Positions 62,466 to 64,000 of a DNA stretch of 64,000 nt are shown here, piece by piece. Made by a program: the position numbers and the translations under genes. The notes beneath the pieces were generated by a model. That model searched no databases, was not told where the DNA came from, and saw only the letters and a program-made list of their open reading frames with translations. Origin of the DNA: Rhizobiales bacterium 2SD (GTDB lineage: Bacteria > Pseudomonadota > Alphaproteobacteria > Rhizobiales > Beijerinckiaceae); NCBI GenBank assembly GCA_005502805.1, contig SCMY01000007.1, positions 310,001 to 374,000 on the forward strand, given 5' to 3'. The first letter of the stretch is position 1; every line of letters begins with the position of its first letter.

Positions 62466-62544
62466 ATCACGCCGGGAGGCGCCGCGCGGAAATCTCCGCC
62501 GGCGCCGCCCTCCCCGACCGCCCCCCGCGCAGAAGGCATTCCCC

Positions 62545-63567
62545 ATGGCCAAGACTTCCGAAACCATCGATCCCAGCCGCCGCCTCTTCGTCGGCGCCAT
62601 GACCACGGCCATCGCCGCAGCCGGGTTCGGCCTGCACCGGCCGGCGTTGGCGGCGCCGCCTTCTCTGTCTTCCTTCGGCGCGCTCAAGCAGGTCGAAGCC
62701 GGCGTGCTCCGCGTTTCCTATGCCGAGCAGGGCCCAGCCGACGGCCCGGCCGTGATCCTGCTGCATGGCTGGCCTTATGACATCCATACCTATGTCGACG
62801 TCGCTCCGCTCCTGGCGGCGAAGGGCTATCGGGTCATCGTGCCTTCGCTGCGAGGCTATGGCGAAACCCGTTTTCTCTCCGCCGACACGCCGCGCAACGG
62901 CCAGCAGGCGGCGCTCGCAGTCGACGTGATCGCGCTGATGGACGCGCTCAAGCTCGACAAGGTCCTGCTCGGCGGCTGCGACTGGGGCGCGCGCACGGCC
63001 TGCATCGTCGCAGCGCTCTGGCCAGAGCGCGTCAAGGGCCTGGTCTCGGTCAGCGGCTACCTGATCGGCAGCCAGAAGCTGAACGAGGCGCCGCTGCCGC
63101 CCAAGGCCGAACAGCAATGGTGGTACCAGTTCTATTTCGCCACCGAACGGGGCGCGGCCGGCTACGCGAAGAACACCCGGGATTTCGCTCGGCTGATCTG
63201 GGAGACCGCCTCGCCGAAGTGGAAGTTCGACGACGCCACCTTCGCGCGCTCGGCTACGGCTTTCGACAATCCCGATCATGTCGCGATCTCGATCCACAAC
63301 TACCGCTGGCGCCTCGGCCTGGCGCAGGGCGAGCCGCAATTCGACGCGCTGGAGAGCAAGCTGGCGGCCTTCCCGGCGATCACCGTGCCAACGTTCACCC
63401 TCGAAGGCGATGCCAATGGCGCGCCGCACCCCGACCCGACGGTCTATGCCAAGAAGTTCTCCGGCTGGTACCGGCACCGGACGCTCGACGGCGGCATCGG
63501 CCACAACCTGCCGCAGGAGGCCCCGATCGCCTTCGCCGAGGCGATCATCGCGGTCGACCGCGCCTGA
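62545..63567 (+). CDS. Exported alpha/beta hydrolase (epoxide hydrolase/dehalogenase-like)
   Basis: A 340-residue alpha/beta-hydrolase starting at ATG 62545. A Tat-type signal (SRRLFVGAMTTAIAAAGF, ending ALAAPP) leads to the periplasm. The fold shows LLHGWPYDIHTY (oxyanion), the nucleophile elbow GGCDWGAR with Asp, and the catalytic His in GIGHNLPQEAP. An Asp nucleophile fits epoxide hydrolases or haloalkane/haloacetate dehalogenases rather than esterases. It is 79 bases downstream of ohr and may be part of the same stress response. Confidence 0.85.
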   Translation: MAKTSETIDPSRRLFVGAMTTAIAAAGFGLHRPALAAPPSLSSFGALKQVEAGVLRVSYAEQGPADGPAVILLHGWPYDIHTYVDVAPLLAAKGYRVIVPSLRGYGETRFLSADTPRNGQQAALAVDVIALMDALKLDKVLLGGCDWGARTACIVAALWPERVKGLVSVSGYLIGSQKLNEAPLPPKAEQQWWYQFYFATERGAAGYAKNTRDFARLIWETASPKWKFDDATFARSATAFDNPDHVAISIHNYRWRLGLAQGEPQFDALESKLAAFPAITVPTFTLEGDANGAPHPDPTVYAKKFSGWYRHRTLDGGIGHNLPQEAPIAFAEAIIAVDRA

Positions 63568-63641
63568 CAGCGGAGACCGCGAGGCAAACGAATGATGAGC
63601 AACGCGGCGCCTTCGCGCTGCTCATCGTCACTGCGTGATTG

Positions 63642-64000
63642 TCAGATCTGCTGCAGCCCGCGATAGCGAGCAAAGACATGCTGCCTGTCGGCGGAGAATA
63701 TCTTGATCTCGTAGTTCTGCGGTGGTTGCCCGGGCACCTCCATCCCCGGCGAGCCGAGCGGCATTCCTGCGACTGCAAGGCCAATCGCTTTCGGCCGCTC
63801 GGCGAGCAGCCGCTTGATCGCATCGGCCGGGACGTGGCCCTCCACGACATAGCCGCCGATCTCGGCGGTGTGGCACGACATCAGGGCCTCCGGCACACCG
63901 AGCCGCGCCTTGAGCGGAACGACATCGGCGACCTCGATCACCTCGGCGGGGATGCCCGCGGCCCTGATATGCTCGACCCAGTCGCCACAGCAGCCACAGC
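63642..64000 (-). CDS. DUF411 metal-binding-like protein (5' end outside window)
   Basis: The last 118 codons of a leftward gene that continues past the window. It shows CGCCGDWVEHIRAAG at the edge, then SCHTAEIGGYVVEGHVPADAIKRLL and GMPLGSPGME, the DUF411 pattern. The Cys and His residues resemble copper- or other metal-binding sites, and family members are often near copper-resistance genes. The signal peptide, if any, lies beyond base 64000. Confidence 0.9.
   Translation of the reverse strand, partial: CGCCGDWVEHIRAAGIPAEVIEVADVVPLKARLGVPEALMSCHTAEIGGYVVEGHVPADAIKRLLAERPKAIGLAVAGMPLGSPGMEVPGQPPQNYEIKIFSADRQHVFARYRGLQQI

Overview
The window is a dense, GC-rich (by eye about two-thirds G+C) bacterial chromosome segment with short intergenic gaps, many ATGA/TGATG start-stop overlaps, and an excess of solute-binding-protein transporters (one TRAP, two tripartite tricarboxylate (TTT), one peptide-type and one sulfonate-type ABC system). 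The gene families (PlcP-Agt lipid remodelling pair, urate pathway with PuuD, YdiJ-like FAD/Fe-S dehydrogenase, Ohr/OhrR) and two classes of intergenic palindromes point to an alphaproteobacterium of the Hyphomicrobiales, perhaps Bosea-like; this placement is inference. No rRNA, tRNA, CRISPR array, integrase or intact insertion sequence was recognised, and no gap between genes exceeds about 300 bases.

Layout. 0-6 kb: end of a KefB-type antiporter; plcP-agt (phospholipid to glycolipid exchange); an SDR; a GNAT; an EamA permease; an XRE-cupin regulator. 6-9 kb: a frameshifted secreted protein, two c-type cytochromes. 9-16 kb: a CoxL-like molybdopterin subunit without its usual partners, a DUF3829-type protein, a dctPQM-rhodanese operon, a Kbp/LysM protein. 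16-20.6 kb: HbpS-like protein, TrxR-like ferredoxin-NADP reductase, a YfhO-type membrane protein. 20.8-24 kb: urate to allantoate (puuD, uraH, fused puuE-uraD). 24-33 kb: VOC and SDR proteins, a LysR gene overlapping an SNF2-like helicase, and a divergent peptide ABC transporter with an M20 peptidase. 33-37 kb: small hypotheticals and an FtsK without membrane segments. 37-45.4 kb: a 2-hydroxyacid dehydrogenase with a TTT transporter, a GntR regulator and a serine-glyoxylate-type aminotransferase.

45.5-61.1 kb is the most distinctive part: an apparent organosulfur catabolic island. A leftward operon of eleven genes holds the large subunit of a UxaA-type lyase, a sulfonate-type ABC transporter, a sulfolactaldehyde-reductase-like dehydrogenase, the small UxaA subunit, a TTT transporter and a formylglycine-generating enzyme (FGE). 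Divergent from it are a GntR regulator and an SMP-30 lactonase; then a leftward SDR and two rightward Cys-type sulfatases without signal peptides. The palindrome ATTTGATCAAAT, or a close variant, occurs at both divergent promoter regions, which suggests that the GntR protein controls all these units. My reading is import of a sulfated or sulfonated carbohydrate, cytoplasmic desulfation by FGE-matured sulfatases, and oxidation through lactone, sugar acid and keto-acid steps. The substrate cannot be read from sequence.

61.4-64 kb: an ohrR/ohr pair with clear operators and promoter, a Tat-exported alpha/beta hydrolase, and a DUF411 protein that runs off the end.
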